Assembly (NCBI GenBank): GCA_001630475.1
Contig: KV419403.1
Location: forward strand, 118,109 to 182,108
DNA: 64,000 nucleotides
Origin: Sistotremastrum niveocremeum HHB9708
Lineage: Eukaryota > Basidiomycota > Agaricomycetes > Sistotremastrales > Sistotremastraceae
Direction: 5' to 3'
The notes beneath the pieces are model-generated. The model ran no database searches, was not told where the DNA came from, and saw only the letters and a program-made list of their open reading frames with translations. The translations under genes and the position numbers were made by a program. Position 1 is the stretch's first letter. Each line of letters begins with the position of its first letter. This document shows positions 11,041-24,062 of this stretch, piece after piece.

Positions 11041-11268
11041 AAGGGCGGATAGCGGAGTTTGAATAGTGATCTTTCGAAGTTCCTATCCACTTGCCACCAA
11101 GAACAACACAACACAGCACCCAGTACGCCCCCAATAAAGTACTGAATACACGCTGAATGTACTCATGAATCTCCTTTCTGAAAATTAGGGTCAGAAACGC
11201 GTACTTTGCCCCCAATCATCAATCATCTTTTCGTCGCGTTCTCCCCGTTTCGCGACTAACTTCTACGA
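11041..11268. promoter_or_regulatory. Shared promoter region of ATG5 and the F-box gene
   Basis: Only 228 bp separate the two divergent start codons, so both promoters must lie here or overlap the genes. No clear TATA box was seen. A pyrimidine-rich stretch precedes the F-box start on the plus strand. Confidence 0.45.
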
Positions 11269-12561
11269 ATGTCTCGTTATTCTCCTGCGGCGAAATTTCC
11301 CTTGGAGATATATGGAAGAATAATGGAGGAAGTCCGTCAATGGGACGATAAATTCCTTGAAGAGCAGACTCTCTGCCGTCTCTCGAGGGTTTCAAAGTCG
11401 TGGAGACCAGAAGCGCTGCGTTCTTTGTGGCGCAAAGTCACCATAAATAACGCAGACCCCGAGAAAGGCATTCACACTGGTCGGCATCGTACCATTTCCA
11501 TGATCTCCGTAATAGTGGCGAAAGGCTATTCTCAGCATATCAGAGTCCTCGAGATCGATCTGGACGTGTCTCGGTACTGCGAAAAATCCAAATACGAGAC
11601 GGAAGGTTTTCCGCTCGAAGATAAAATTATCAATATCCTCTGTACGGCGGTGAATGTACAGGAGTTGAGCATCTCTAACCGGATAGATTCTCTCGAAAGC
11701 AACGAAATGCTTGAATTTCTATACCGCTGCAGATTTCCTCATCTCCGTTCCTTGGCGCTCTCACCACGAATCGTCACTGTTTGGCACTCATGGCCAACGG
11801 GAGACCCACTGATACAGTTTTTAGCCAACCATTCTGGCATCACGGAGGTTTCCTTACATGCGATGGACGAATATCCCATCGATCTGACCGGGAACCATCC
11901 ACGTATCCTTCTTAATCTCAAAAAATACGAGGGCAGACCCAAGGACGCAAAACTTTTGAAAGGCTCTGCCACTCTGCAAGATGTGAAGTTACTCGTTTGC
12001 CCTATGGATGAAGAAGACTACGAAGGCGCTCATGAGAAACTCATCCGAGATCTTAAACTCATCGATGGGCCCTTCCCCTCAGTTCACCGCCTTGAGTTCA
12101 CCGCTGACTGCGGGCCGTATTTGGATAAAGATCTTTTGTCGGAGATTAATCGTTGTTTTCCCAACTTGCGACACCTCGAGGGACTTGCCATCTCTCCAGA
12201 GCTCGTGGTAAGTCTCTCCTACGGACTCTCATGAGTTATCTGACAGACACAACAGAAATTCATTCGATCTAGCAACGGGTCACCAAATATCAAATCTCCT
12301 CTTCCGAGATTGGAATCACTACTCTTCACTGCTAATGAAGAGGAAAGATTACACGACGATGATAATGAGGTGGAAGAAGCAATGGAGAAGCTGCCTCGAT
12401 TGTTCTCAAATCTTCAATCGGCATGCAGGTTCACGGACTACTTGTGGGGACGGACCAAAGAGCCTCCTGATCATCTATTTCTCTCGTTTGACGATCGCGG
12501 ATACGTACAAACGAAAGTGAAAAAGCCTTTCCATGTACCTGAAGAGTCGATTCCTGTATAG
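11269..12561 (+). CDS. F-box-like protein
   Basis: Two exons, 11269-12207 and 12256-12561, with a 48-nt GT-AG intron give 414 residues. Residues about 8-55 (AAKFPLEIYGRIMEEV, then TLCRLSRVSKSWRPEALRSLWRKV) fit the F-box helix pattern that binds SKP1 in SCF ubiquitin ligases. The rest has the spaced LRSLAL and LRHLEGLAI segments common in the large, fast-evolving F-box/LRR families of mushroom fungi. The substrate cannot be told. It is complete, with a plausible start 228 bp from ATG5, and no other gene follows closely. Confidence 0.75.
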
Positions 12562-13902
12562 CAGTAGAAACAGTAAGTCTTTTGGACTGGACTTGAGATT
12601 CCGCTTACACTGATTAATGTCAGGACCGTTATCAGATGAATGTTTGGCCCGGGCTCGCGATGTTGGTGATTGGTGAATGAAAAGTGGTAGTTGGCTTTGA
12701 CAAAACCGAACAACGATGGGAAATTGCGAAGCAAGCTTGAACCAGTAAAGATTCTGGCCTAGAAACATATCCATTATCATGCATTCACCTGTTGTCTCCC
12801 GATGCGACGATGTTCAAGTTGTCGAAAATAGGGTCTGAGTTTCAAAAGTGACCGTGGGAGCCTTTACAGTCTGGACCCACATTTCCCACGCCTGCGCCGA
12901 GTCCGCCGATCTTTCCGCCGCTCGCCTTCACTTGTCCCTTCAAGCCAAGCTTCAAGCTTTACAAGGCTGATTAGGAACTGAGGCAGTAAAATTTATCTCG
13001 AGAAACTTAGGGTTTGAAGACTTCTCTAGCATATGGTCATACGTTTTTTTGGAATGAATGAATAAAATCCTCAAATTTTGAGCTTTGGTCTCCGAAGACA
13101 AGTCTATGACAGAATATTTTAGAGCATGAGATCGACTACCAGGAGTTTTGCATGTATCTATCGATGGATCATGTTATGCAGTAATCGCGTTTCGACTCCG
13201 GTCGGAACGTTCCTCAAACCTTACTCAAGGCAGTGCAGTGAGTATCACCCTCACCTCAGAATGAATCACGCAAGCTCAGAAGCAGGGTATCTGGCATTCA
13301 GCCGCAGCATCCTTTACAACATCTTCCCGCAGTTAGAGTAACATGCAAAATTCTTAGTGAACAAAACCGCAGATTTTATGCTGTGCGTCGGCTTCACGGG
13401 CAGGTACTACTTCGTGTTGATCTCTGAGGGAATTCCTCACTGAGCTTTCTTGTCTGACTACACGATCACTGCTCAAGGGCCTTCTCACAGTACACTTCGA
13501 GACTCGGGCTGATTTGGGACGTTTACAAGTAGATTTATTCCAGATCCTATGATACATGGGTTGCAGCAACCTCGAGGCGGTGTTTTCGAACGTGTCGAAG
13601 AGGACTGCGGGGAGGTCGGGGGGGTTGAGGATAGAGCCAAGACTAGTTTGGTCAAGTCATAACAAACAGCGAGGATATGTGGACTTACAGTATGTGCACA
13701 CTCCGCAATTAGTTGTCAGCAGCGACAGATTTAGTGCTGGTAATCGAGTCAAGAAAAGATAGGGGGTTTTGTGATTGAGTCCAAGAAATGTTGGTCAAAG
13801 GACCGCAGGCTTGAGAGATATGTACATGGGCATCTATGACGGTTGTGAGTAGGAATTCCAGCATAGAGCCATCAGCTGGTGCTTACGCTGCACACGGCGG
13901 CC
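12562..13902. other. Intergenic, no confident gene
   Basis: Short open frames of 71 residues (plus 13126-13341, minus 13354-13569) are present without domains or paired exons. Nothing was recognised. Confidence 0.35.
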
Positions 13903-14226
13903 TCATTCCGCACTCTCCTCGTCTTTGCTTTCCATGATCGGGTAAAGAGAGAGATCCAAGACGGCGACTTGCGCTACTGGTTCTGGAGGGGGCATCACCT
14001 GTTGGGCAGGCGGCATTGGCTAAATATATAGTTAGGGCAGGAAGAAAAGAAAGCACAGAGAAATTACGGGGGGAGTTGGAGGGATGTAGATTTCTTGGTA
14101 GACCGGCGCGGGGAAGAAGACGGGGTGGCGACGAAACGCTACTTGATATTGGGGCGGAAACCTTCTAAGAGCGAGGGCGAGCTCTATGGATGGAAAAGTC
14201 TCAGAATGGTTCCAAGGGCGACCCAT
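13903..14226 (-). CDS. Small proline-rich hypothetical protein (91 residues)
   Basis: Exons 14226-14068 and 14019-13903 join over a 48-nt intron that starts GTAATT and ends TTTAG, with phase kept, giving 91 residues. The sequence begins MGRPWNHSETFPSIELALALRR. It has a Pro/Tyr-rich middle (FPAPVYQEIYIPPTPP then PMPPAQQVMPPPEP) and ends acidic. No signal peptide or family is recognised. Spliced frame continuity and composition are the only support. Confidence 0.4.
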
Positions 14227-16382
14227 TGTGAGCGCGAAGACGGGTGAAAAAGTTGAAAAGAGCGGAAAGTGAATTTTGAGTCAATGAAAGTAAATTCTGC
14301 AAGAAAGGTTGCAGAGGTGGGAGAGGTGGGATGGGGGTATGAGCCAAGTGACGGAAGCAAATGGACCCCAATTTATGCTCCCGTCTGATCGTGATCGATC
14401 TGAATTAATGCGCCGCACGAAAAACAAGGCAGGTGCCTGACGGCAGGAAATGAATGACAATGTCTGTTCCCGCTCTCTCTGAGCAAACCCGGAAGGCGCA
14501 TAGGCTCAAGTCAGGCATATAAAGGCCAGCAAGAGCTATGCCGAGTTAAAGAATTTCCTCAACCGCGTTTGTTCGGATCCTGTCCATTCTTGCGCCAGAT
14601 GGTTGGAACAGCCGAATGAACAGCCACCGATGCCATTCGCTCCACGTTCCCTCATCCCAGGCATTCGGCTTAGTCGACCATACCCTATACGAGACGCAAG
14701 GACAAGTATCCAGAGGTGAATGAGGGAGGATGGATGAGACTTGGACTCGCATAGCCGCCTATTCCAGGTTCGTCACCTTTTCAACTAAATTTGACGCTGA
14801 TCATCCCCCTATTATGGTGGATACAGAGAATTCACCCCATGCAACAACATGACTTGTCGTCCTGCGCATTGCGTGCTGAGTGGTCCCACTAGTAGTGAGA
14901 CGACCAGGAATGCTATTGTTCTCGACAATTCGGCACGTCTCCTGGCGATGAAAAGCAAGACGAAAGACCCAAGGGTTCTTGCTCTCGTCCTGTTCCAGCC
15001 TGTGCATATCCCAAACGATTCAATCGTACGCTATGGCCCCCAAGCTTCACATTTTATTCCTTGATTTTCGCCCTCAAGGTTAAATCGAGTCATGCGCCCT
15101 GACTCAGCATTGTGCTGCGGGCGCTTGCGAGACTTATCTCCCGCCCACAACACGATTGATTTAGTCCCCAGGCGTCATGACTCGGAGGGCCTCAATCCAG
15201 GCAAAATTGTGAAGCGCAAGTGCATAAACGGCCAGTCCATAAGCAAGAAGATCCCAATGGGTCCGAAGATTCGACAAGCAATATAGCGTCAATTGCACTG
15301 GCACTCGGATGCGTCCTGACTGGAAGTGCCTAACAAGTTCTCAACGCTTCAATCAAAGTATATGAAACCAGAGGATATCACCTGTGAACTTGGTTCTCTC
15401 TAGCTCTGTGGAGGGAGTCGAAAGCTCGCTCAACACCGCATTGTTTCTTACGGCGTGTAGACCCGTTGAGGTACGCAGCGTGGATCGAGTCCGAGAAGAG
15501 AGTCATGGACTTCCTATCAATCCAAGAACACGGCGGCCTATTCTAACAGAAGATCAAGATGATCTGTGTGAACCACTGAAGACGACAACTCGGGCATTTC
15601 GGGTAGAAATATTCAATCATCCAAGGGATGAGCTGAATATCTCGCATCAAAGGACGTGAAGACAGTACGCAGACGCCAAATTTCGTTCAGCAAGTGCAAA
15701 AGACCATTCGACATATGGTATTGCTCGCCAAAGGCCATGAATGGGTCGTGAAGTTTCAATTTCGCCAGATGTGGCAGGCTCCTAAGCATGTAAATTGGAG
15801 GTAGGGCCGGCGTTTTCCCTTCTTGATTTCGCTACTCGGTTTTTCGTTGCTTGACGGTCACCTCCCATGTCCCATAGAGCAGGCCGCTCTTGGGAATTTT
15901 TATCGAATTATCTTTACATGTTTTTCTATCCACGACTTCAAGATAATTCCGGTTCGTTGCAACTCAGAAGCAACATCAAGAGCCAAGCCCACAAGCTCAC
16001 CCCAGGGAGTCAACCGTCAGCATTCAGCATCTGGAGATATAGTACTTTGCCTGGTCTTATCTGAACCCTCAGATAAGATACTCATATCAGCCAGAACATC
16101 CACCATCCCTGTGCGGCCTTTGCTAGCATTCACGACACTCCCACCACCACCAATGCTCACCCGAGCTCGCGAAAAAAAGCGACGATTAGAACACTCCTGC
16201 CATATCATTCTAACGATACTATGGGAACGACAGCTGGCTCATATGCTTACAGAAAGTCTTTCAAGGGCGAGTGGTTCACGCGCTCTTCAGTCAACGGAGC
16301 CAAAGGTCAGCCCTTCGGCCTCAGCATTTGCTGAATTCGTCACTTTTTGACTCAGCTCGTCTGTCCAACAATCCAGTAAAGC

Positions 16383-16649
16383 ATGCCACAAGAACCAGCG
16401 AAGAAGAATGGTCGTGGAGATTTACGTTGTGGGGGCCGGGTGGCAGCACTGCCAGACGCTCGTGCCACGTTGATGCACTCGTCCTCTCCTCCAGTGTCGT
16501 CTCTTGGGGCCTCAGAATTTACCTCGCCATCACCTCACGGGAAGCCACCTTTCATCGAGTTTCATATCCCTTTAGATCTCCTGCCTCAGGTCTGCAGCCT
16601 TGTCGTGGCACGCAGGAAGCCCACATTCACCCACTTCACCCTCTCATGA
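16383..16649 (+). CDS. Weak candidate ORF, 88 residues
   Basis: An uninterrupted frame with GC-leaning third codon positions and a Ser/Pro-rich middle (SSSPPVSSLG, SPSPHGKPPF). No domain and no clear partner exon. It could be part of a larger unseen gene or chance. Confidence 0.18.
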   Translation: MPQEPAKKNGRGDLRCGGRVAALPDARATLMHSSSPPVSSLGASEFTSPSPHGKPPFIEFHIPLDLLPQVCSLVVARRKPTFTHFTLS

Positions 16650-17537
16650 GCCTCCGGAACCAAACTGACCCTCCCTGCATCAGTTAACCGGAATCAAGCC
16701 CATTGATATTCCATCTCACTTTTCTGGTCATATCTTTGACGTGTCTAGATCCAGCCCGAGCTCGGCGCCGTCAGGCGTTGTGGGCGTTTTTTGGCGATCG
16801 GTCGTTCTTGATGCTCATGCAAACTCTCTTGCCTGGCAATCTGATTCGCTCGGCGCCACAATCGCAGCATCAACTCAAGAACAGTGTATGCGCATGGAAT
16901 GATGTGTAGTCCTTAGATATATCTGCAATGAAAGTCATTGTATATACATGCATGCTCGGTATTACAGAATGCAAGGCTGGCTGTCAGCGTGTCAGGTTGA
17001 CTGTGACTGTGTAATGGAGTGTGGGGATAAGAATACAGGTAACTCGATAGGCTTGTGCATGATGGGACTGCGTGCGTTTCAGCAGTTGGGAGCGATCCAG
17101 GGCCTGCGAAGCGAAGAAATCTATGACAGGTGTGACAGGAGAGGGGCTGGTGTGAAGTCAGCGCTATTCAAGAGAAATGGCATGCAAACGTCCAGGAGCT
17201 TGGCCGCGTCACAGAGCAAGCCAGAGATAGAAGAGCAGACCTCCGGCTGAATTGAGCTCGCGTCCGGTATCTGACTCTGAGTCTGAGATATAGACGCGTC
17301 CAAGTCGACCAGAGTTCGGTCCAATGGAAGAGAACATTATGGGAGCGAGAGAGAAGTTCGTTGAGAGCAGGACGTCTGGTGCTGTGCAGCCCCGGGCCTC
17401 GTTCTTGTCGTGTACTGGATGAAATGAGCTGCCCAGTTCATGCTCCTTGATGACACGCCATTGCAGGTTTGCCTGACTCCGGTTGCCCACAGCCAGCCAG
17501 AAGGATTCTGCTGGCCTCCGTGCCGATGTTTTCAAGC

Positions 17538-17846
17538 TTAGGAGGAGCTGGTTTGAGACACACGACTGGTAAGAAAAGTAAACTTTGCAAATTGAAGGCC
17601 TGATCGACATCGCACCTCCAGACCCAATATATCGAAAAGCACGAGGAAATTTCCGAAATGTAATGATGCGAAAGCCGCGGTGATTTGTCTTTCTCCGTGG
17701 TTCAAAAGCGTGAAAATATAGGACGTCTTGGGTGCAGCCCATAGGAGACGACCAGGAATGGAGCCGGGATTCGGATTCCGACGAACTCTAACCTTGACCG
17801 CACCATCCAAAACGGCATAAATCGTACACTCGACGAATTTTTTCAA
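17538..17846 (-). CDS. Weak candidate ORF, 102 residues
   Basis: Begins MKKFVECTIYAVLDGAVKVRVRR and continues with mixed hydrophobic segments. No domain is recognised and no introns are supported. A frame of this length can occur by chance, so it is listed only because it is the longest clean frame nearby. Confidence 0.15.
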   Translation of the reverse strand: MKKFVECTIYAVLDGAVKVRVRRNPNPGSIPGRLLWAAPKTSYIFTLLNHGERQITAAFASLHFGNFLVLFDILGLEVRCRSGLQFAKFTFLTSRVSQTSSS

Positions 17847-19922
17847 CTTTCCCTTTCAGTTGCGAGTTGAGGCTACTGTCCTTGGAGCCTGCAAACGAAT
17901 TTATCCGGGAACGGTCTACTTGGAGTCAGAGTGCGAACCGCGTCGATGGTTTCTTGGGCCTTCGTGCCGTCTTTTCTAATTCAGAGGTGATAGTCTCACA
18001 AGGCTCTGGTGCGTTTGAAATGGCATTATACTTACCTCTATCGCTGAGTGGTCCTCATATCTTTGCCCATATACTTGGATTTACTCTCGTCAATTATTCC
18101 CTAATGGTCAGGTCTGCTCTGGAAGTAGCCGGGGCGCGCGATGCATGCCAGACAACTTCGATTTTGTTTTTCTGGCGACTCGCTGATGATGCTTACCATC
18201 TCTCACTGCTACGACTCATCGCAGGAAAGCCACCCAAGTCTTCCCCCTTGGGACAGTTTGAGGTGTTTTGTCATTTTAGCTATGCCTGAGAAGTCCGAAA
18301 TAAACCAGATTTCTCAGTGCCTGGCCAACTTCCACCTCATACCAAGATTCTATCACCTCGGGGGTCACAGTATCTCGCTGTCTGATGCTTTTGATTCTCT
18401 CCTTTCCCGTCACTGAGTGCTTACCTGATTCATCCAAGGATTCATCTGACGTTCCGCTCGCGGATTTTAGGCGATATCTCCGAAGCCGAGTTCGGCTGCA
18501 CAAAATATCCACACTGGATGGGCCGGATGTCAGGAGAACGAGCATTTTGTTGTGGATATATGAATGGTTAGACGGCCAGATGATCATCAGAAGGCACGAT
18601 TTCTCGAAACACCCACCTCAAATGGTCAATGTTACATTTTCCCCAAAATTTTGTTTGGGTCTGGGCGTAATCCGTCTGCAGCAGTCTTGGTCTCCTCAAG
18701 ATGCAATTAGCCACAAACCCTGCTTTACATGGACATCACTGCAAGAAACGGCTAATATTATCGGCAAACGGAACTGACCTGATACAAGACCAAAAATCAA
18801 GAATCAAGGCGCGACCTTGAAGCATAGGACACTTGTACTTTGCCTGGCACCTCTATGTTAAGGATCGTCATCTTCTCTGGTTCTATTTCTCGGTCCCAGG
18901 AGATTGTTCATGTTGCCCACGAACGGAGATTGCGCAATTCCTGCTCTGCTTGAAACTCCGACAGAAAATCAGCTATGCTATATATTAGCGGATCTGCATT
19001 ATACTTCATCTGGCGCTGTACACCTCCCAACGCGCTTTGATAGCTCAAAGCATGCTTTTCACTCGTTACTCCGTCGCCCAGGTTCCTTTTTATGCCGTCG
19101 TTGCGCTCGCGTAAGTTCAACTTCCTTTTCATAGGCAACCACCCTCAAGTCTCCTCTACAGAAACGCGTATTCTACAGGAAACCGATGGAAGAGTGACCA
19201 GAAACCTTATTCGAGTCTGAATGTACGTGCCCTGAGCGCGAACTGGTCCGCCTTAGAGAGACATCGTGCTTGGCACAGCACGCACATCCAAACCCGGGCT
19301 TGGGACGTTCGACCCATGCTAAGAGGTAGAAGGAGTCCTGCACGTAATACAGAGATTTGGCTCGAGCTTCGGTACGTCCACTGATTCATGTCGACGACAT
19401 CTCTTTGCTCATGCCCATCGCCAGAGCGCCCACAAAGTCACCAGTGCTATCAGCGATCTATGCTGCAAAGAAAAATAGTCCAACATAGCGTCCTCGGATT
19501 GAGATCTCGCCTACGGACGTTTCACGTTGTTCTCTCGTTTGACTCCCCGCATTTCTTGGTATTTCTTGATTCGTCACCTCCGCTCTGGACTGTCGTGCGG
19601 CCCGCCAATTCTTTCTTTCTTTCTTGCATATTCATCGACTGTTCCATACACCCACATCTCATACGACATCACTTATTTCTTGATTAACATCTGCCCTCGA
19701 CATATCTTTCTCAATCAATTTCCTCGCTCCCCTAAAGCTGTATGTAACTCACAGTCGAGTGTATATTTTCTGTTATTCATAGTTTCTCCTTCAACGTCCT
19801 GTCGATACTAGTCATCTAAGACCATGACATATAAGATTGTATTGCTCGATTGCGTGCGCGATACAGCTCCAAAACACTCTCATCGACCTACATGCCATCC
19901 ATAATTGTACTATATATATAAC

Positions 19923-21258
19923 TTAGTGGCCATACATGACGAAAGGGAAGTCGGCGAAGTCCCGTTCAACGGAAGAAATGGAGGAGACGGTTCTCGGGAA
20001 AGTCATATTAGTAGCACGTCGTTCGCCCTGTTCTCTGTACCACTTTTCAAGACGGGGCCTGGGAGGATTTCCTCCTGTTCCATCAGACTTGCGAAACCAG
20101 GATTGATCTCGAACATAGTCAGAAGGCTGATAACTAGGAACGCGATCTCCATAGCTTGAAGAATTCCGGGGTCGCTGGCTAGTCCCTTGACTACTCCTGT
20201 TTGGAGGACTCTGTCGAGTCTGAGCTCCCCAAACAGACTCGACTGTACTTCGGTAGCTGGGTGGGGAAGCTGTAGTGTTTGGAAATATTTGACGAGCGCT
20301 CTGTTGGTGACTAGTTGCGCGTTGTCTCTGTCGTTTGACCGTCTCTGCAACAGAAGTTCAGCATGATGATATGGCGAAGTATGCTCAACCCACCTCTAAC
20401 TGTATCGACATATCCTGCTCCGTCCGCCATTAGGGTACCGTCATAAATCCTAAATTGCCTATTGATAGTGCCTATACGCCTGGGATCGTTGGAAAACGTC
20501 CTGAGGGGACGCCGCTCTCCGACAGTTCTCGGTCCCGAAGCCTTATGAAGAGTTTGCTCATTCCAAGAGCTGGGAGGATGGCTCATGGCCCGTCGCCGCA
20601 TCCCATCCAAGTCAGCGGTGGTTGGTATGGGCGGCCTATGACGCAGTGTCTGTGCATTCGGTCCTGGGAAATATTTCAGTTTCTGTGTCTACGCTGAGCT
20701 ATGTTCGACGAGCGTACTCGGCGGATCAGTGGGCCAGTACCCGGCTTCATCGTCCAAGTTTGGATAATCGCGTTGAGGTGCCGGCATTGAGACAAACCGA
20801 GTTCTCGGTTTTCTGGTGAGCACATGTGGTCTGAACATCGATGAGCGATATCCTTTACCGACAATCGAGAGGCCGCACCTATGGGATGTAACAGCTGGAG
20901 GTGCAGAAAATGGTGGCACGCTATTATCAACTCTCGGATATGCCTTCCTCACTCGATATTCTCCTGTCCCTGGCAAATCGTTCATCGGAGGGATGGGCCC
21001 GAATGGACCTTCCTCGAACACCAGACTTGACCGATATCTGTTCCCTAAAGCATCCGCACTAGAGTCCACGAAGAAGGTAGAGAATAATGTGTTGGTATGT
21101 GTTGTCTGAGCAGCAGTCACGGTCGGCTGTCGCAAGCGACGTCTCTGAGACGCGTCGTGGAAAGGGGGACGAGGGTCGGGCTTTGGCAACGATGTGTTGA
21201 CCTTGGAGAAGAAGTTACGGAGGTTCCAACCCATCGTCGCAGACAAAAGGGGCGACAA
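19923..21258 (-). CDS. Hypothetical disordered protein (410 residues)
   Basis: Three exons, 21258-20718, 20663-20394 and 20344-19923, with introns of 54 and 49 nt (GTACGC..CCCAG and GTGGGT..TGCAG), give a continuous 410-residue frame. A second in-frame ATG at 21234 (MGWNLRNFFSKVN) is an equally good start. The last exon lacks an early ATG and runs to TAA at 19925-19923, ending DFPFVMYGH. The protein is rich in Pro, Arg and Ser, with an aromatic, basic C-terminal third. No domain is recognised. The long joint frame across two good introns is the main evidence. Confidence 0.6.
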
Positions 21259-22710
21259 GAGAAGAGAGGAATCTCCGATCTTTTATAGGTCAGTTGCGTT
21301 GTGCCACTCGCAGCCGTGCCACAATTTCGCTCTGTTGCCACGAGTCAACGCCCTCATTATGGCCATAAGAAAGATTCCGCTACGTTATGGTGCGTCCAAG
21401 TTATCTCATGTCGATATACTCACGAAGCAGTATGCAGGAGCTGTTGTGCAAAGTCAGCGAACAGAGGCGCGCATCCGAATTTGGCATGTATCGCCTGAAT
21501 TAGGCAGAACAAGTTTCGAGCCGTCCCGTTCCGGTAGGCTCAATCCACTTCCTCCGAGTCTCAAGATTGATCCTGCCTGGGTGAGCCCATCGTATGCCGA
21601 AGGTGAGTCCCCCGCTTCCTCCAGAACGCGTCAGTGACTCAAAAGAAACTTGATAAGGGAAATCAATGACGTCACTCCTGTAAAGTTGGCCTGGAAATTT
21701 GAGGTTGACACACTGATAACCTTACAGTTTGAATTGGGCCAGCGTCGAACCTGATTTTGGTTAATGCTGGGCCGCTGGAGTGTTGGATGAGGGCAGCGAT
21801 TTACTCGGAATCGGGTAGGATCACTGTTAGCGGAAGCAAACCCGTGGGAAATAAATGGCACAGCAGGCCAGAGCAAATTTTAGCAGGAGAAAATTGTGAC
21901 AAAATCTTGCTGCGTGAGTGGCCTTTCTCAAGTGCTCTGCGATGGAAAAATCCTGCCAACAAGCATGCTATTTGCAACGAGAAAACCTTGCACAGGGTCC
22001 AAATTTTCTCACGACCTCTTCATCGTCTTTTCAAGTTTCACGATATTTTCAGCTTCTTATCGGCAAAACTGAAAAAAGGGTGAGATCGGTCTGAAAGTTT
22101 CTTAAGCACCTACAGACTTTTGGCAGTGAACTATGCTTGAATTTTCTCTTCATATTTTCATTGAAAAAAGTGTGACAGAGATCAGTCACCGGTCATCATT
22201 TTTTCACCGTTTTCGCTTGCTAAAAATGGGTCACGGCCGCTGTGTGGGCGCAAAATTCTGAACCTTACCATTTATCACGGAAGCATTTCAAAAATTTGAC
22301 CGACGGATCGCTCTTGGGAAATGCGAAACCCGCCAATGACCATGATGAGATTACGAGAGCCTGCCATCAACAGAGGAATCCTCAAAGCTTCTTGTAAGTC
22401 ACTTCAGAAACAATTTCAGCGGACAAAAATGTCCATCTTCCAAGTCGAGCATTAGTGCGTCCTAAGCAAAATGATTGAATTGTATGACGCCCTTTGGGTC
22501 TCAGGATGTCTTTTATGATGGCTTTTCCCCACATGTGCCCTCAGGCGCGAAGTTACGATGACAATATCTCTTGAAATAGTGCACCCTCGACGCCGACCAC
22601 CAATGATCTGTCGAGGGTGTGTGATCGAGGGAAAACTGCCAGGCAGCGCTTGTCGAACTGAATTCGGAAGCGCTGTTGCTCCCTGCTTGTACCACTTCGT
22701 GGACTCTCGC
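21259..22710. other. Intergenic, no confident gene
   Basis: Holds the upstream region of the minus-strand 410-residue gene and of methyltransferase 1. The part from about 21900 to 22450 is AT-rich with repeated AAAATT/TTTTC tracts. A 147-residue frame at 21194-21637 mostly mirrors the neighbouring gene's antisense strand and is not called. Confidence 0.35.
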
Positions 22711-24062
22711 ATGTCTGAACACTCGACGACTTCCAATCAGGGCAGCCAGTTAGCCAAGGAATCAGAGTCGGATGGATACTTTATATCGGCCGAAGGTCGA
22801 AAAGGTGATCATGATGTGCGTTTCATCCATTGCTATCGGTATCAGATAAACAGATGCGGGTCTCAATCAATGCTTTCAGAGGCTTAATATCCAGCATCAA
22901 ATGTGGAACCTCCTTATGAATGGGCCGTGCCCCATTTCAGACGTCGAACTCGATGATTTGCTCAAGCCAGGACCACCAAATGATAGCGTTCCTACTGTCC
23001 TCGATATTGGCAGCGGCTCTGGCATCTGGTCAAAGATCCACTGCCTCTTGGTGATAAGTCGACCTGACATTGGACTTATAGGTCTTTCGAGATCGCCAGA
23101 GCGTATCCCCATGCTAAGGTAACCGGATTCGACGTGGCACCATTCCATTCGACGTTGGTATCTTCGTGATTCATAGTTTGAGGCCGTATTTCTAAACCGT
23201 ATCCTCAAGGAATGCGCTAGATAATTTCAGGTGACTTCTCGCCTCACTCAACTGAATGAAAATTTATAGTGATGTGCAGTTTCATCCAAGGCAACCTCCT
23301 GGACGGTCTGCAGCAATTTTATGACCAGTTTGATCTTGTTCATATTCGTACCGTTCTATTGCACGTGCGCACTGAGGACCATATTCCTATCATTACCCCA
23401 CCCACTAATGTATCGAATTTAGATCAAAAGCGATAAACAAAGCTGGGCGATTGAGGAATTCATCCGATGTCTTCGACCTGGTAGGTTTTGTGTTACGAAT
23501 CACCGCAGGCGATTAAGTCTTTTCATAGGGGGCCTGATCATTCTCTCGGACTGGGATGAGATTTTCTTGGACGAATTTGGTCAACGACTACCGGCCGCTA
23601 GAGACGACGATAAGCCGGAAGCTCAAGGGACGTGGATGCTGCGGATCTTTAATGAAATGTTTGCCCGAGAAGACGGACCTGAGAGCGTCATGCGATTCAG
23701 AGTCCGAGACGCATTGCTGGACAATAAGCGCATTGATAAGGAGACGATCAAAGCGGTTGTGTATCGAATGCCCGTTGGATGGGATGGGGGCAACTTGAAT
23801 ATCGAGAACGGAGACGCTCTGGGAAGACTCAGTAGAATTGATCTCATGGTACGAGTTGACCTTTGACCTTCTTTCCGAACCTGAAGGTTTTATCTCTCAG
23901 GATGGTTTCGAGAAAGCCAAACCGTTACTTCGGATGCGAGGTATTTCTGAAGAAGTGATTCGGCAGTGGGAACAGCACTCGGATGACGAGACCAGCGCCA
24001 GAAGTCGACGTGCTGTTACTAGATTGCACTCGACATGGGCTCGCGCTCTGAAATTGGAGTGA
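22711..24062 (+). CDS. SAM-dependent methyltransferase, UMTA-like (paralog 1)
   Basis: Seven exons, 22711-22815, 22880-23028, 23082-23153, 23280-23364, 23423-23480, 23529-23848 and 23901-24062, give 316 residues. The Rossmann SAM-binding loop is VLDIGSGSGIW at about 75-85. The second strand VTGFDVAP and the segments FDLVHIRTVLLHV, IRCLRPGGLIILSDWDE and MPVGWDGG follow. The C-terminus ends in STWAR. This is the class I fold of the fungal UMTA/TAM-type group; substrate unknown, probably a small molecule, cytosolic (no signal peptide). The third intron is assigned by its position in the paralogs: donor GTTGGT, acceptor GTGCAG. Exon sizes 72, 85, 58 and 162 recur in the other copies. Confidence 0.82.

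Larger units (their letters stand above)
14227..19922. other. Gene-poor stretch of 5.7 kb
   Basis: No multi-exon gene, recognisable domain, transposase or inverted-repeat element was found by reading both strands. Base composition is mixed and many short frames overlap on both strands. Two weak candidates are listed separately (16383-16649 and 17538-17846). Exons without an ATG can be missed by eye, so this is an absence of evidence only. Confidence 0.4.

Noticed and set aside
17867-18289. 140-residue plus-strand frame
   Set aside because: No domain, no splice partner, and amino-acid make-up that does not resemble a folded protein.
20003-20350. 115-residue minus-strand frame
   Set aside because: It shares the last exon's location but is out of frame; the spliced frame to 19923 joins three exons and is better supported.
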